From Streptomyces violaceoruber (GTDB taxonomy: Bacteria > Actinomycetota > Actinomycetes > Streptomycetales > Streptomycetaceae), in contig JODI01000016.1 of the NCBI GenBank assembly GCA_000720805.1, forward strand, positions 124,001 through 188,000: a stretch of DNA of 64,000 bases, given 5' to 3'. The notes under the pieces were generated by a model. The model searched no databases, was not told the origin of the DNA, and saw only the letters and a program-made list of their open reading frames with translations. Within the stretch, counting starts at the first letter, position 1; every line of letters starts with the position of its first letter. This document shows positions 35,920 to 44,644 of the stretch, piece by piece. A program made the translations under genes and the position numbers.

Positions 35920-36432
35920 GTGAACTCGACCACAAACGAAACGTGCTCTTCGCGAGCCGATGACCCGGGCACCCGGGGCGGCCTCTCATCCGTCGTCGGC
36001 TCCGTCGGCCGCAGGCGGGTACTGCTCGGACTGCTGGCGTCGGGAACCGGGGCGGCGCTCGCACCGGTCCTGACGGCATCGGAGCCGGCCGCGCATGCGG
36101 GGTTCGAGGAGACATATCGCCGGCGTCGTATCGTCGGCGTCAGGGACCGCGTCGGACGATCCGCGCACCAGGGCTCCGGCGGGTGGCGGGTCACCGTGGA
36201 CGGACGGCCGCTGCACCTGATGCGCCGGGCGGACGGCAGCTGGATGACCATGGTCGACCACTACCAGTCCTATCCGACACCGCTCGCCGCGGCGCGCGCG
36301 GCCGTGGACGAACTCGGCCCCACCGAGCGGCTCAGCATGCCGGACGACGGCGCCGACCACATGACCGGCAGCGGTACGCCGAGCCGCCCCACAGGAGTCG
36401 AGGGGGACCACCACAGTGGTGTACACGCGTAA
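35920..36432 (+). CDS. melC1: Tyrosinase copper-chaperone/secretion partner MelC1
   Basis: 170 residues from GTG at 35920; an internal start cannot be excluded. A Tat-type signal with GRRRVLLGLLASGTGAALAP lies at about residues 30-50. The conserved MelC1 core follows: EETYRRRRIVGV, GWRVTVDGRPLHLMRRADGSWMTMVDHYQSYPTPLAAARAAVDEL. MelC1 binds apo-tyrosinase, loads copper and carries it out through the Tat pathway. It overlaps melC2 by 17 bp, as in other melanin operons. Confidence 0.92.
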   Translation: MNSTTNETCSSRADDPGTRGGLSSVVGSVGRRRVLLGLLASGTGAALAPVLTASEPAAHAGFEETYRRRRIVGVRDRVGRSAHQGSGGWRVTVDGRPLHLMRRADGSWMTMVDHYQSYPTPLAAARAAVDELGPTERLSMPDDGADHMTGSGTPSRPTGVEGDHHSGVHA

Positions 36433-37282
36433 GGACGTCAGCACGCTCACCCAGTCCGAGCGGCGCCGGTTCGTCACCGCGTTGCTCGAGGTCAAACGCC
36501 GTGGCGAGTACGACGAGTTCGTACGCGCGCACATCGAGTACTTCAAGCCCGACGGTGAACGCGGTCTGCGCACCGCCCACATGGCACCCTCCTTCCTGCC
36601 CTGGCACCGCAGGTTCCTGCTGGACCTGGAGCAGGCGCTGCGCCGCGTGGACGACGCGGTGACCGTTCCGTACTGGGACTGGACGCGCGATCGCACCCGA
36701 ACGGCCGTACCGTGGACCGACGACCTGCTCGGCGGCACCGGGCGGAGTTCCGACCGCCAGGTCATGACCGGCCCCTTCGCGTACGGCAACGGCGGGTGGA
36801 CGATCAAGGTGGGCGTCACCGACACCGCGTTCCTCCAGCGTGACCTGGGCCGCCCCGGCAATCCCCTCGCACTGCCGACGGCCAGGGACGTGGAGGAAGC
36901 CCTCGCCGACCCCGTCTACGACACGGCGCCGTGGAACTCCACGTCCTCCAAGGGGTTCCGCAACAAGCTGGAGGGGTGGGGAGCGGGGCGGGGCGCCGCC
37001 TCGTGGCGCAACCACAACCGGGTCCACCGCTGGATCGGAGGCCAGATGGTGGGCGCCGCCTCCGCCAACGACCCCGTCTTCTGGATGCACCACGCCTTCG
37101 TCGACCTCCTGTGGTCCCGCTGGCAGCAGCGGTACCCGAACGCCGGCTATCTCCCCGCGAGCCCGCTCGCCGTGGGCGACGCCCAGCACGGTCAGGTCGT
37201 CGCACGGCAGGAGAAGATGCCGCCGTGGGACGTGACACCGGAGGAACTGCAGGACCACAGCGGCATTTACCAGTACGTGTAG
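36416..37282 (+). CDS. melC2: Tyrosinase MelC2
   Basis: 288 residues. Type-3 copper site: CuA ligands His39 (VRAHIEYF), His55 (RTAHMAPS) and His64 (LPWHRRF); CuB ligands His200 and His204 (RNHNRVH) and His225/226 (FWMHHAFVD). It oxidises tyrosine to dopaquinone for melanin. There is no signal of its own; export relies on MelC1. GTG at 36416 follows GAGGGGGACC inside the end of melC1. An 8-bp tandem repeat begins one base after the stop codon. Confidence 0.95.
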   Translation: MVYTRKDVSTLTQSERRRFVTALLEVKRRGEYDEFVRAHIEYFKPDGERGLRTAHMAPSFLPWHRRFLLDLEQALRRVDDAVTVPYWDWTRDRTRTAVPWTDDLLGGTGRSSDRQVMTGPFAYGNGGWTIKVGVTDTAFLQRDLGRPGNPLALPTARDVEEALADPVYDTAPWNSTSSKGFRNKLEGWGAGRGAASWRNHNRVHRWIGGQMVGAASANDPVFWMHHAFVDLLWSRWQQRYPNAGYLPASPLAVGDAQHGQVVARQEKMPPWDVTPEELQDHSGIYQYV

Positions 37283-37283
37283 T

Positions 37284-37339
37284 GACTGCGGGACTGCGGG
37301 ACTGCGGGACTGCGGGACTGCGGGACTGCGGGACTGCGG
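37284..37339. repeat. Tandem repeat GACTGCGG x7
   Basis: Seven perfect copies of an 8-bp unit, starting one base after the melC2 stop and ending 35 bp before the convergent hydroxyacid dehydrogenase gene. Perfect identity suggests recent slippage and a copy number that varies between strains. Confidence 0.9.
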
Positions 37340-37374
37340 TGACCGCGTGACCGTCCTGACCGGTCGTGTGGTCG

Positions 37375-38334
37375 TCAGGGCAGCTGTCGTATCGGGTGGC
37401 CCGAGAGGTAGGCCCGGATGTTCTCCACCGCCTGGCCGTAGTACGTCGTGTAGTTGGCGCGGGAGACGTAGCCGAGATGGGGGGTGGCGAGGAGGCGCGG
37501 GGCTGTGCGCAGGGGGTGGTCGTCCGGGAGGGGCTCGGTGTCGTAGACGTCCACGGCGGCGCCCGCGACGCGGCCCTCGTGGAGCGCGGACAGCAGGGCG
37601 TCCTGGTCGACGATGGCCGCGCGGGAGGTGTTGACCAGGTAGGCGGTCGGTTTCATCAGGGCGAGTTCGGCGGGGCCGAGCAGACCGCGGGTGCGGTCAC
37701 CGAGGGCCAGGTGGACGGAGACGAAGTCGCTGGTGGCAAGGAGGTCGTGCAGGGAGGGGGCGAGGTCGACGCCCACCTCGTCGGCGCGCTCCTTGGTCAG
37801 GTTCCGGCTCCAGGCGCTGACGGGCATGCCGAACGCGAGGCCGACCCGCGCCACCCGGCTACCGATCTTCCCGAGGCCGAGCAGTCCGAGCCTGCGGCCG
37901 TGCAGGTCGGCGCCGACCGTCTGCTGCCAGGGGCCGTTCTCACGCAGGGCGGTGCTCTCCTCGACGATCCCGCGAGCGAGGCCGAGCAGCAGGGCCCAGG
38001 TCAGTTCGACGGGCGGGGCGGAGGAACTGGCGGTACCGCACACGGTGACGCCGTGCGCCTCGGCGGCGGCGTAGTCGATGACGGAGTTGCGCATGCCGGA
38101 GGCGACGATCAGCCGCAGCCGGGGGAGGCGGGCGAGCAGCGAGGCGGAGAACGGTACGCGCTCGCGCAGCGTGACCACGATGTCGAAGCCGGCCAGCGCC
38201 GCGGTCAGGGCGTCCTCGCCGGTGAGGTGCTCGCGGAGCGTGACGACCTCCACCTCGTCCTCGATCACCGACCAGTCGGCGAACTGGGCCGCCACCCCCT
38301 GGAAGTCGTCCAGTACCGCACAGCGAAGTCGCAT
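37375..38334 (-). CDS. NAD-dependent D-2-hydroxyacid dehydrogenase
   Basis: 319 residues from ATG at 38334 (MRLRCAVLDDFQGVA). NAD-binding motif GRRLGLLGLGKIGSRVARVG near residue 145. The catalytic Arg region (VNTSRAAIVDQDALL), the Glu of the DTEPL loop and the His in ATPHLGYVSRANY are present. It reduces a 2-keto acid or oxidises a D-2-hydroxy acid; the subgroup resembles phosphoglycerate-dehydrogenase-like proteins found as single genes in Streptomyces. Convergent with melC2. Confidence 0.88.
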   Translation of the reverse strand: MRLRCAVLDDFQGVAAQFADWSVIEDEVEVVTLREHLTGEDALTAALAGFDIVVTLRERVPFSASLLARLPRLRLIVASGMRNSVIDYAAAEAHGVTVCGTASSSAPPVELTWALLLGLARGIVEESTALRENGPWQQTVGADLHGRRLGLLGLGKIGSRVARVGLAFGMPVSAWSRNLTKERADEVGVDLAPSLHDLLATSDFVSVHLALGDRTRGLLGPAELALMKPTAYLVNTSRAAIVDQDALLSALHEGRVAGAAVDVYDTEPLPDDHPLRTAPRLLATPHLGYVSRANYTTYYGQAVENIRAYLSGHPIRQLP

Positions 38335-38504
38335 GTCGTCGTTCCCTCCTCGTCGGCGACTGTACCCATGCGGTGCCGACCGAGGTGACGTACGGTCCGT
38401 TGCCCGTGGTGACCGGCCGGCGGGTCGCTGTGACGTCATCCGTGGGGGCGGGGCCCAGTCCTGTGCACGCGGAAGGAGTTGCCCTTCTCGGCCGGCCCGA
38501 ACGG

Positions 38505-40037
38505 CTACTGCTCCGCGACGGCAGGTGACGTGCGGGTCGGCTTGCCCAGCATCCAGAAGAGCACGCCGAGGAGCATGAAGACGACGAGTGGGACGGTCTC
38601 CGTCAGCAGGTACGTCCAGCGCTCGCCGTGCTTCCAGCCGTCCGGGGCGTAGCCGTTGGCGAACCAGTGGTCGCCGAGTCCGGGGGCGATCAGTTGCACG
38701 CTGGCGAACAGCACGAGCAGGGTGAGCACCACGCTGATCGTGCGGGGGAAGGGCGCCCGGTACGGACGGGGAGTGTCCGGGGCCTTCCGGCGCAGTACCG
38801 CGAGCGCCGGGAAGATGCCCAGGTAGCTGAAGAGGGTCGTGGAGATGGCGAGGCCGAGGACGGCACCGAAGAGCTTGGCGGCACTGCCGTCGGTCAGTTC
38901 GTGGGCCAGGACGAGGACGAGGGTGGAGACCAGGCCGCTGAGGATGTTGACCCGCACCGGGGTGCCGAACCGGCTGGAGATGACGCCGAGGAAACGGGGC
39001 GCGGCGCCGTCGTAACCGGAGACGGCGAGTGCGCGGTCGGAGCCCATGACCCAGGTGACGCCGGAGGACAGCACCGTGAGGATGAACATGACCGCGGCGA
39101 GGTCCCCGAGCAGACTGCCGGCGCCGCTGAGGGTGACGGTGCCATCGGTGGCGACCTGGCCGCCGTACACCGTGAAGACCTGTCGGATCGCGTCGACGAA
39201 GCCGCCGAGGCCGGTGATGGCGGCGACCGGCAGGACGAGAAGGATGCCGAGGATCGGCAGCGCGTACAGGAGAACGGAGAAGACGGCGCTGCGGAAGATG
39301 GCGAAGGGCACGTCCTTCTGGGCGTCGGTCATCTCGTCGCCGGCGGTGTTGGGCAGCTCGAAACCGACGTAGTTGAACATCAGGACGGGCACCAGGAGGA
39401 CGAATCCCGTGTAGGTCGGGGAGAAGTCACCGAGCCCGAAACCGTGCAGGCCGTTCTGGACGCCGTAGACGACGACGGTGAGGGTGAACAGGCCGAGGAG
39501 GACGAAACGGCTCCAGGCGCCGACGGTGGGAATCCATTTGCCGACGTCGAAGGAGAGGATCGCGGCGAGCACGCCCACCCAGATGAACACGAGGGTGAAG
39601 GCGTAGAAGGCCGGGGTGCTCAGGTCCTTCCCGTTGTTGAAGAAGGTGGTGTAGGCCGTGACGGCGACGACGGAGAGCGTGCCGCCCAGCCACACGGGAT
39701 TGGTGATCCAGTACAGGAAGTTGTTCACTGCACCCGCGAGTCGCCCGAAGGCCCGGCTGGTCCAGATGTAGGGGCCGCCCTCGTCGGGGAAGGCGGCTCC
39801 GAGTTCGGCGGTCAGCAGGGCGGAGGGCACGAAGAAGACGGCGGCCAGCACGATGAGCCAGGTGAAGGCCTCGGCACCGTGGGAGGCCACGCTGCCGACG
39901 GTGTCGACGCCGACGATGGTGCACAGCAGGAAGAACAGGATGTCGAAGCGGCCGAAGTGCTTGCGCAGCTTCTGCCGCTCCGCCTGGGCTGCCGCCGGCG
40001 CGTCGGCCGGCTCGGATGCTATCTGGCCAACGGTCAC
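38505..40037 (-). CDS. APC-superfamily amino acid permease
   Basis: 510 residues from GTG at 40037 (VTVGQIASEP). About 12 helices. The first helix carries FDILFFLLCTIVGVDTVGSVASHG in place of the common GSGIF-type motif, and the second AELGAAFPDEGGPYIWTSRAFG is the conserved APC consensus. The C-terminal region has PRPYRAPFPRTISVVLT. Likely a proton-coupled amino acid or amine transporter. A single gene. Confidence 0.85.
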   Translation of the reverse strand: MTVGQIASEPADAPAAAQAERQKLRKHFGRFDILFFLLCTIVGVDTVGSVASHGAEAFTWLIVLAAVFFVPSALLTAELGAAFPDEGGPYIWTSRAFGRLAGAVNNFLYWITNPVWLGGTLSVVAVTAYTTFFNNGKDLSTPAFYAFTLVFIWVGVLAAILSFDVGKWIPTVGAWSRFVLLGLFTLTVVVYGVQNGLHGFGLGDFSPTYTGFVLLVPVLMFNYVGFELPNTAGDEMTDAQKDVPFAIFRSAVFSVLLYALPILGILLVLPVAAITGLGGFVDAIRQVFTVYGGQVATDGTVTLSGAGSLLGDLAAVMFILTVLSSGVTWVMGSDRALAVSGYDGAAPRFLGVISSRFGTPVRVNILSGLVSTLVLVLAHELTDGSAAKLFGAVLGLAISTTLFSYLGIFPALAVLRRKAPDTPRPYRAPFPRTISVVLTLLVLFASVQLIAPGLGDHWFANGYAPDGWKHGERWTYLLTETVPLVVFMLLGVLFWMLGKPTRTSPAVAEQ

Positions 40038-40729
40038 CGACGGCTCCTGGGTGTTCCTGGTACGGGCGGGATCCGGCCAATGATCTGCCGCTGCCGCGAA
40101 ACACCACAAGTGTTCGTGTACAAGTCTTGACCATCACTTCTCCGCCCGAACGCGAAGGAAACCGCACGGAAACACCGAGGCCGGTCGAGGCGCCGGGGCC
40201 GTAAGGTCGAGGCGGCGGGGCCGTAAGCCTGAGTCACCTCGACCGACCCGCGGGCATGGACTACCGATCTTCGGGCGGTCCCGGCACCGGCGAGGCCGAT
40301 GCTGCCGATCATGGCCGCGACGGGGGCTTCGTCGGGAGGGGCCCGTGCGGTCAGGCCCCAAGGCCGGCGAGGGCGGCCCCGCGGGACGGAAAGCCTTCCG
40401 CAGGCGGCGAAAACGTGATCAGGGCGCGCTGGTACTCCGTGCCGGCGAAGACACCGCGGTGGTAGCGGCACTGGTCCTGGGCTTCGGCGCGGGCCGGGCA
40501 GTCCTCCCCCGCCAGTCGCCGGATCCCCTCCGACGACGGGGGGACACGAGGAGCGTCAGCGGCACACCGACCTGTCGGAGAACAATTCAAACGACAAACC
40601 ACTTGGCTTTCCACATGTTGAGCCCAGCGCAGAGAATTCTTAATGACAAACGCCCCCGTCAACATTTTGGCCGCATTACGCTCACTCATTTGCCGCGCAT
40701 CCGGAGGAGGGGAGCAGCGTTAGCGGGAT
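40038..40729. other. Long intergenic region without a convincing gene
   Basis: About 690 bp. Open frames on both strands are short, have poor ribosome sites and resemble no family. The right part (40580-40690) is AT-richer than the surroundings. It may hold the permease promoter, an unrecognised RNA, or gene remains. Nothing firmer can be read. Confidence 0.4.
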
Positions 40730-41014
40730 ATGACGAACGTAAGGTTCCTTGGCTCTCTCGGCTCCGGGGCGTCGGCGGAGGATCTGCCCGTGGCCCGTTC
40801 TGTGACAGTGGGGCGATACACGTACACGCCTGCCGCGGCGTACTCATCGCCCGATGCCCGTGGCACCCTGCACGGAGAGGGTGCACGGGTCGAACTCTGG
40901 GCCACCGAGTCGCTGCTCGGTGAGTTCCTGAAGCTGCTGGACGCGGCCCAGGAGGAACTCAGCCGGCGCTGGAACGACCAGGGACGCTCCGGCTATCACT
41001 CCGCCCGCAGGTGA
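40730..41014 (+). CDS. Small protein upstream of a DUF2637 gene, unknown
   Basis: 94 residues from ATG at 40730; an in-frame stop lies three codons upstream. The ribosome site is weak, so the start could be a later GTG. The second half looks protein-like (RVELWATESLLGEFLKLLDAAQEELSRRWNDQG), predicted helical, with a basic tail. It lies 15 bp before the DUF2637 gene and is probably co-transcribed. No family recognised. Confidence 0.5.
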   Translation: MTNVRFLGSLGSGASAEDLPVARSVTVGRYTYTPAAAYSSPDARGTLHGEGARVELWATESLLGEFLKLLDAAQEELSRRWNDQGRSGYHSARR

Positions 41015-41029
41015 CGGAGGCCGATTTCC

Positions 41030-41869
41030 GTGAATGACGAATACCCGGATCTCTCCTTCACCCGACGTGAACGGTATCCCGGTGCGTATTCCACCGAGTC
41101 GGCCACCGGTCGGCACAGGGGCTCGGTCGACGCCCTGCACCCAGGCCCCCTGCACTCAGGCCCCCTGGACCAGGGCTGGGACCCGGTGGAGGAACTCACC
41201 TACCTCCTGCAGGATGCCGTGGCGGCGGAGCCGGAGGCTCACGTGCCGCCGCCTCGCGGCGAGCCGACGCCCGCCGTCGGCGATCCGATGGACAGCCTGG
41301 TGGAGATCACGGCCGAGTTGCCGCCCATCCGACGTCCTGCCGCCGGGCATCGGAAGGTGCGAGTCCGCAAACTCCGTTTCACGTGGTTGCAGACTGTCAG
41401 CTTCGTGCTGGTCGCGTTCGCCGCGGTCATCGTGGCGATGGTGAGCGTCTTCGGCGGCATGGCGGCCTACGCGCCTTTGCGGCGTGTCGCACCCGGCGCG
41501 CAGAGCGGCACGGCCGGCTGGTGGCCTCTGCTGGTCTACGGCCCCTGGATGGTGGCCTCGCTCTCCATCCTGCGCACTGCCCTGCATCAACGTCGGGCGG
41601 TCCACTCATGGTTCGTCGTCCTGCTGTTCTCCTCCGTCGCAACCATGCTCTGTGTGGCGGAAGCCGACAGGACCTTCACCGGCATCGCCGCCGCGGCCTT
41701 ACCGGCCGTCGCGGCCCTGGCCTGCTTCCAGCAACTGGTCCGGCAGATCACTCTGACCCGACCACCGCGCCAGAGCATGTCTCGCCATCGGCAGCGTCCT
41801 GCCCCCACGTCTCCGGAGTCCCCGGAAGCCAAGAGTGATTCGGCCCCACCGAAGACGCCTCTTGCCTGA
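41030..41869 (+). CDS. DUF2637-type membrane protein
   Basis: 279 residues from GTG at 41030, ten bases after GGAGG. A hydrophilic N-terminal about 115 residues is followed by four helices: LQTVSFVLVAFAAVIVAMVSVFGG, WWPLLVYGPWMVASLSIL, WFVVLLFSSVATMLCVAE and GIAAAALPAVAALACFQQLV. This four-helix pattern with an Arg/Lys-rich boundary is typical of the DUF2637 (SpdB-like) proteins of actinobacterial chromosomes and plasmids. The C-terminus is Pro/Ser-rich. Function is unknown; plasmid-spread relatives suggest membrane roles in DNA transfer, but here it is chromosomal. Confidence 0.7.
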   Translation: MNDEYPDLSFTRRERYPGAYSTESATGRHRGSVDALHPGPLHSGPLDQGWDPVEELTYLLQDAVAAEPEAHVPPPRGEPTPAVGDPMDSLVEITAELPPIRRPAAGHRKVRVRKLRFTWLQTVSFVLVAFAAVIVAMVSVFGGMAAYAPLRRVAPGAQSGTAGWWPLLVYGPWMVASLSILRTALHQRRAVHSWFVVLLFSSVATMLCVAEADRTFTGIAAAALPAVAALACFQQLVRQITLTRPPRQSMSRHRQRPAPTSPESPEAKSDSAPPKTPLA

Positions 41870-41900
41870 TCCGCACCGATCGCTTTCCCGGTCGCCTTCC

Positions 41901-41956
41901 GGCCACCTTGTCCCGGCCACCTTGTCCCGGCCACCTTGTCCCGGCCACCTTGTCCC
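41901..41956. repeat. Tandem repeat GGCCACCTTGTCCC x4
   Basis: Four perfect copies of a 14-bp unit in the 263-bp gap between the DUF2637 gene and the convergent surface-protein gene, 32 bp after the DUF2637 stop. The remainder of the gap shows nothing else. Confidence 0.9.
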
Positions 41957-42132
41957 GGCCGCTTTCTCCGCACGAGTCCGCTCCGTCGATCCGGAATCCC
42001 CTCCTGGCGCAAGTCGCCGCGGTTCCGGATCGCTCTGCCTCCGCACGGTGGGAGGACTCCTGACCGGCTCGTCGGCCCGGAGTCCTCGCCCCGGGGCGCG
42101 GCGTGGTCACCCTTCCCCGGCGTCCGTGCCGC

Positions 42133-43542
42133 TCAGTCCCGCGTCGGTGTCTCCTTCTCGCGGACGAGCACCAGTGCCGCGCCGCCGATCACGACCAGGG
42201 CAATGGCTGTGCCCACGATCAGCGGAGTGGCGGTGGAGCCGCCGGTCTCGGCGAGGTTGACGTCCGAGGCGGTGCCACCCACTGTCAGGGGGCTCGGTTC
42301 GCTGAGGGTCTGGGTCGCGTCGCCGGCTGCGCTGCCCTGTGTCCGGCAGTCCAGGACGCCGGTGAAGCGGTTCCCGGAGCCGTCGGTGCCCTTGATCGTG
42401 AAGTCGTAGGCCTGGTCCTCCTGGAGGGGGATGGTCACCGTGCTGGACGCGCCCGCCGAGATGGTGTGCCGGCTGCCCAGTAGTTCGAAGGTGAACGCCT
42501 CGTCGCCCTGGTTGGCCGCCGTGATGTCCAGGCCGCCCTCCGCGCAGTTCTTCGCCGCGGAAAGGGCGGGTATCGCGCCCTGCGCGGCCCAGGTCGCGCT
42601 CGCCGTCGCCGAGACCGTCGACTCGCTGGAGCCGGCCAGGATCTGCGTCTGGCTGCGGCCCTCGGAGGCGAAGGCGCGGCCGACCGGCACGGTCGTGGAG
42701 GCCTGCACGCTCAGGTCTGCCGAGCCGGCCGCCGCGTCCTCGGGTACCTCGAAGAACAGCTGGCTGCCGTCGGGCGCGGACGTGACGTCCTTGCCGTCCT
42801 TGCCGATGACCCGCACCCTGCTGGTGGCGGCGTCCGCCGGCGGCGTCACCGTCACGGTGGAGGCGTTGGTGTGCACCGTGACCGGGCCCAGCAGCTCGCC
42901 GGGGTGGCCGGAGACCGCGGGCGGGTCGAGGGTCAGTGACGACGCCGGCTCCGCCAGGTTCCGCGCGCTCTTCTCCAGGTAGTCCGCGAGCTTCTGGGCC
43001 TGCGGGTCGACGGCGTCCACGTCCGCGCCGTCCGAGTAGCGCCAGATGGCCACCTGGGTGCCGGCCGCCGCGTCCTGCTCGGTCAGTCCGTTGCCCGCTC
43101 CCGCCTTGGCGGCGAGCGCCGCGAGGTCGTTGACCTGCGGGTAGGAGTTCTGCAGGATCCAACGGATCCTGCCGGCGTCCTTGTTGACGCCGAGCGAGGT
43201 GCCGCTCCAGGGGGTCTCGTGGTACTTGGCGTCCCGTTGGGTGGGGTTGTTCAGGTCGACACAGTACGTCTGCAGCGTGCCGCCGCCCTCGACGGACATC
43301 TCGAACAGGCCCGCGGACACCGTCAGGTCCCCGGTCTCCTCGTGTATGACGGCCTCGCCGTATGTCTTGAGGCCGCCTATGGTCGCGGTCGCCCCGCCCT
43401 GCTTCTGCGCCGCCTCATCGGCGGACGCCGTACCGGTACCGGCGAACACGCCGAGGGCGACCAGGCCGGACACCCATGTCGCGGCGACGAGGCGGGCCGC
43501 CCCTCGCCTGCGCGGTGAGCGCGCGGAGAACGAAGCAAACAC
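42133..43542 (-). CDS. Thioester-domain (TQXA) surface protein with LAXTG anchor
   Basis: 469 residues from GTG at 43542 behind GAAGGGGAATTCT. Long signal sequence (RRRGAARLVAATWVSGLVALGVFAGTGTASA). A Cys-Gln thioester domain follows: Cys in LQTYCVDLNNPTQ and the TQ partner in AAGTQVAIWRYSDG. Such internal thioesters bind host or surface amines covalently. Two beta-sandwich segments follow, then the sortase motif LAETG, a hydrophobic helix and a KETPTRD tail. LAXTG is the class E sortase motif typical of Streptomyces. Expected to be covalently attached to the wall of aerial hyphae. Confidence 0.88.
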   Translation of the reverse strand: MFASFSARSPRRRGAARLVAATWVSGLVALGVFAGTGTASADEAAQKQGGATATIGGLKTYGEAVIHEETGDLTVSAGLFEMSVEGGGTLQTYCVDLNNPTQRDAKYHETPWSGTSLGVNKDAGRIRWILQNSYPQVNDLAALAAKAGAGNGLTEQDAAAGTQVAIWRYSDGADVDAVDPQAQKLADYLEKSARNLAEPASSLTLDPPAVSGHPGELLGPVTVHTNASTVTVTPPADAATSRVRVIGKDGKDVTSAPDGSQLFFEVPEDAAAGSADLSVQASTTVPVGRAFASEGRSQTQILAGSSESTVSATASATWAAQGAIPALSAAKNCAEGGLDITAANQGDEAFTFELLGSRHTISAGASSTVTIPLQEDQAYDFTIKGTDGSGNRFTGVLDCRTQGSAAGDATQTLSEPSPLTVGGTASDVNLAETGGSTATPLIVGTAIALVVIGGAALVLVREKETPTRD

Positions 43543-43803
43543 AGAATTCCCCTTCGAGCAGGACCCGTTGACGTGGGGGGTTACGGTCCCACCAGCAGAA
43601 TCAGAAGCCCCGAGAGCTACGTTCGGCATCCTAAGTACCTGGCGCATCACGCTTCCCGGTGAGGCGGTCGGACCAGTGATCCGACTCGGAATCGTTATCG
43701 CCGGGATCACTTGCGAGCAGGGCTTATCGACAAATCCACCGGGGCGTACGGAGTGCATTCGCCGATAAGCCGCAGTTCGGTCAGGCCCAGTCGGCAGGTG
43801 ACG

Positions 43804-44277
43804 TCACGTCACCGCCACGGGCTCACGCCGCTGTTGGGCGGCGGGCTCAGCGGGCGGTGTCTCCCAGTTCGGCTCCGGCTGCGACGGCGCACCGGCTCCG
43901 GGCGTCAACGCCTCCCCCTGCTTCGTGCGCCGGAACGCGGACGTGCCGCGTGCCAGGTCGTGGCCGATCGCCACCGCGTCGATATCGGCGGAGGTCCAGC
44001 TCTGCTGCCCCTCACGCGCCTCCGTACGCACCTTCAGCCGGCCCTGCACGACGACGGGGTCACCCACGTTGAGCGACGCCGCCGTGTTCGTGGCGAGTTG
44101 GCGGTTGGCCCACACCGTGAAGAAGTTGGTGTGCCCGTCCGTCCAGACGTTCTTCTCGCGGTCCAGGTAGCGTGAGGTCACCGCCATCCGGAAACGCGCC
44201 GACGGTCCTGTCGCGAGCTCCCGGTACACCGGCTGCGTCGCCACGTTGCCCACCACGCTGATGATCGTCTCGTTCAT
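43804..44277 (-). CDS. ssbB: Single-stranded DNA-binding protein (SsbB-type)
   Basis: 157 residues from ATG at 44277 behind GGGAGGGTG. N-terminal OB fold (ISVVGNVATQPVYREL...FRMAVTSRYLDREKNVWTDGHTNFFTVWANRQLATN, VVVQGRLKVRT). The C-terminal tail is short and lacks the acidic DDDIPF tip of the housekeeping SSB, so it should not recruit the usual partner proteins. This matches the second SSB of Streptomyces, which is linked to chromosome segregation during sporulation. It lies beside the dynamin pair. Confidence 0.85.
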   Translation of the reverse strand: MNETIISVVGNVATQPVYRELATGPSARFRMAVTSRYLDREKNVWTDGHTNFFTVWANRQLATNTAASLNVGDPVVVQGRLKVRTEAREGQQSWTSADIDAVAIGHDLARGTSAFRRTKQGEALTPGAGAPSQPEPNWETPPAEPAAQQRREPVAVT

Positions 44278-44644
44278 CTCGAACACCCTCCCTCGCCCGC
44301 CGCTCACGCCGGGCTGACACGCGTACGGGCCCGGCCCGTACGGCTGCTCATGTCTTGGTCACGACCGCGTCCGCCGCGATCGCATCCAGACTGCCTCCGT
44401 CGGCCCGAGCCCGCCGGGCCCTGTGGACCCCCGCTCAGTTGTGGAAAACCCGGCCACCCGAACGAGGGATCCCACCCCGATGTCACCAGGCCATCCGGTC
44501 ACCACGTGACCAAGTCAGCCGGCCACCCGATCACCCGCGCACGGTCCATGTCGCCCCGGCCAAGAACCCGTCTCCCCGACTCGCACGCCTCCCCCGACTC
44601 GCGCGCCCCTCAACTCGCAAACCTCCCCCTGCCCGGTCACCAGC
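44278..44644. other. Intergenic region between ssbB and the dynamin operon
   Basis: 367 bp, C-rich on the plus strand, with loosely repeated GGCCACCCGATCACC/GGCCATCCGGTCACC phrases. No gene is supported. It contains the ssbB promoter region and the end of the dynamin transcript. Confidence 0.4.

Noticed and set aside
40034..40471. Minus-strand frame of 145 codons upstream of the permease
   Set aside because: Arg/Pro-rich, no ribosome site, no motif, and it overlaps the permease start region.
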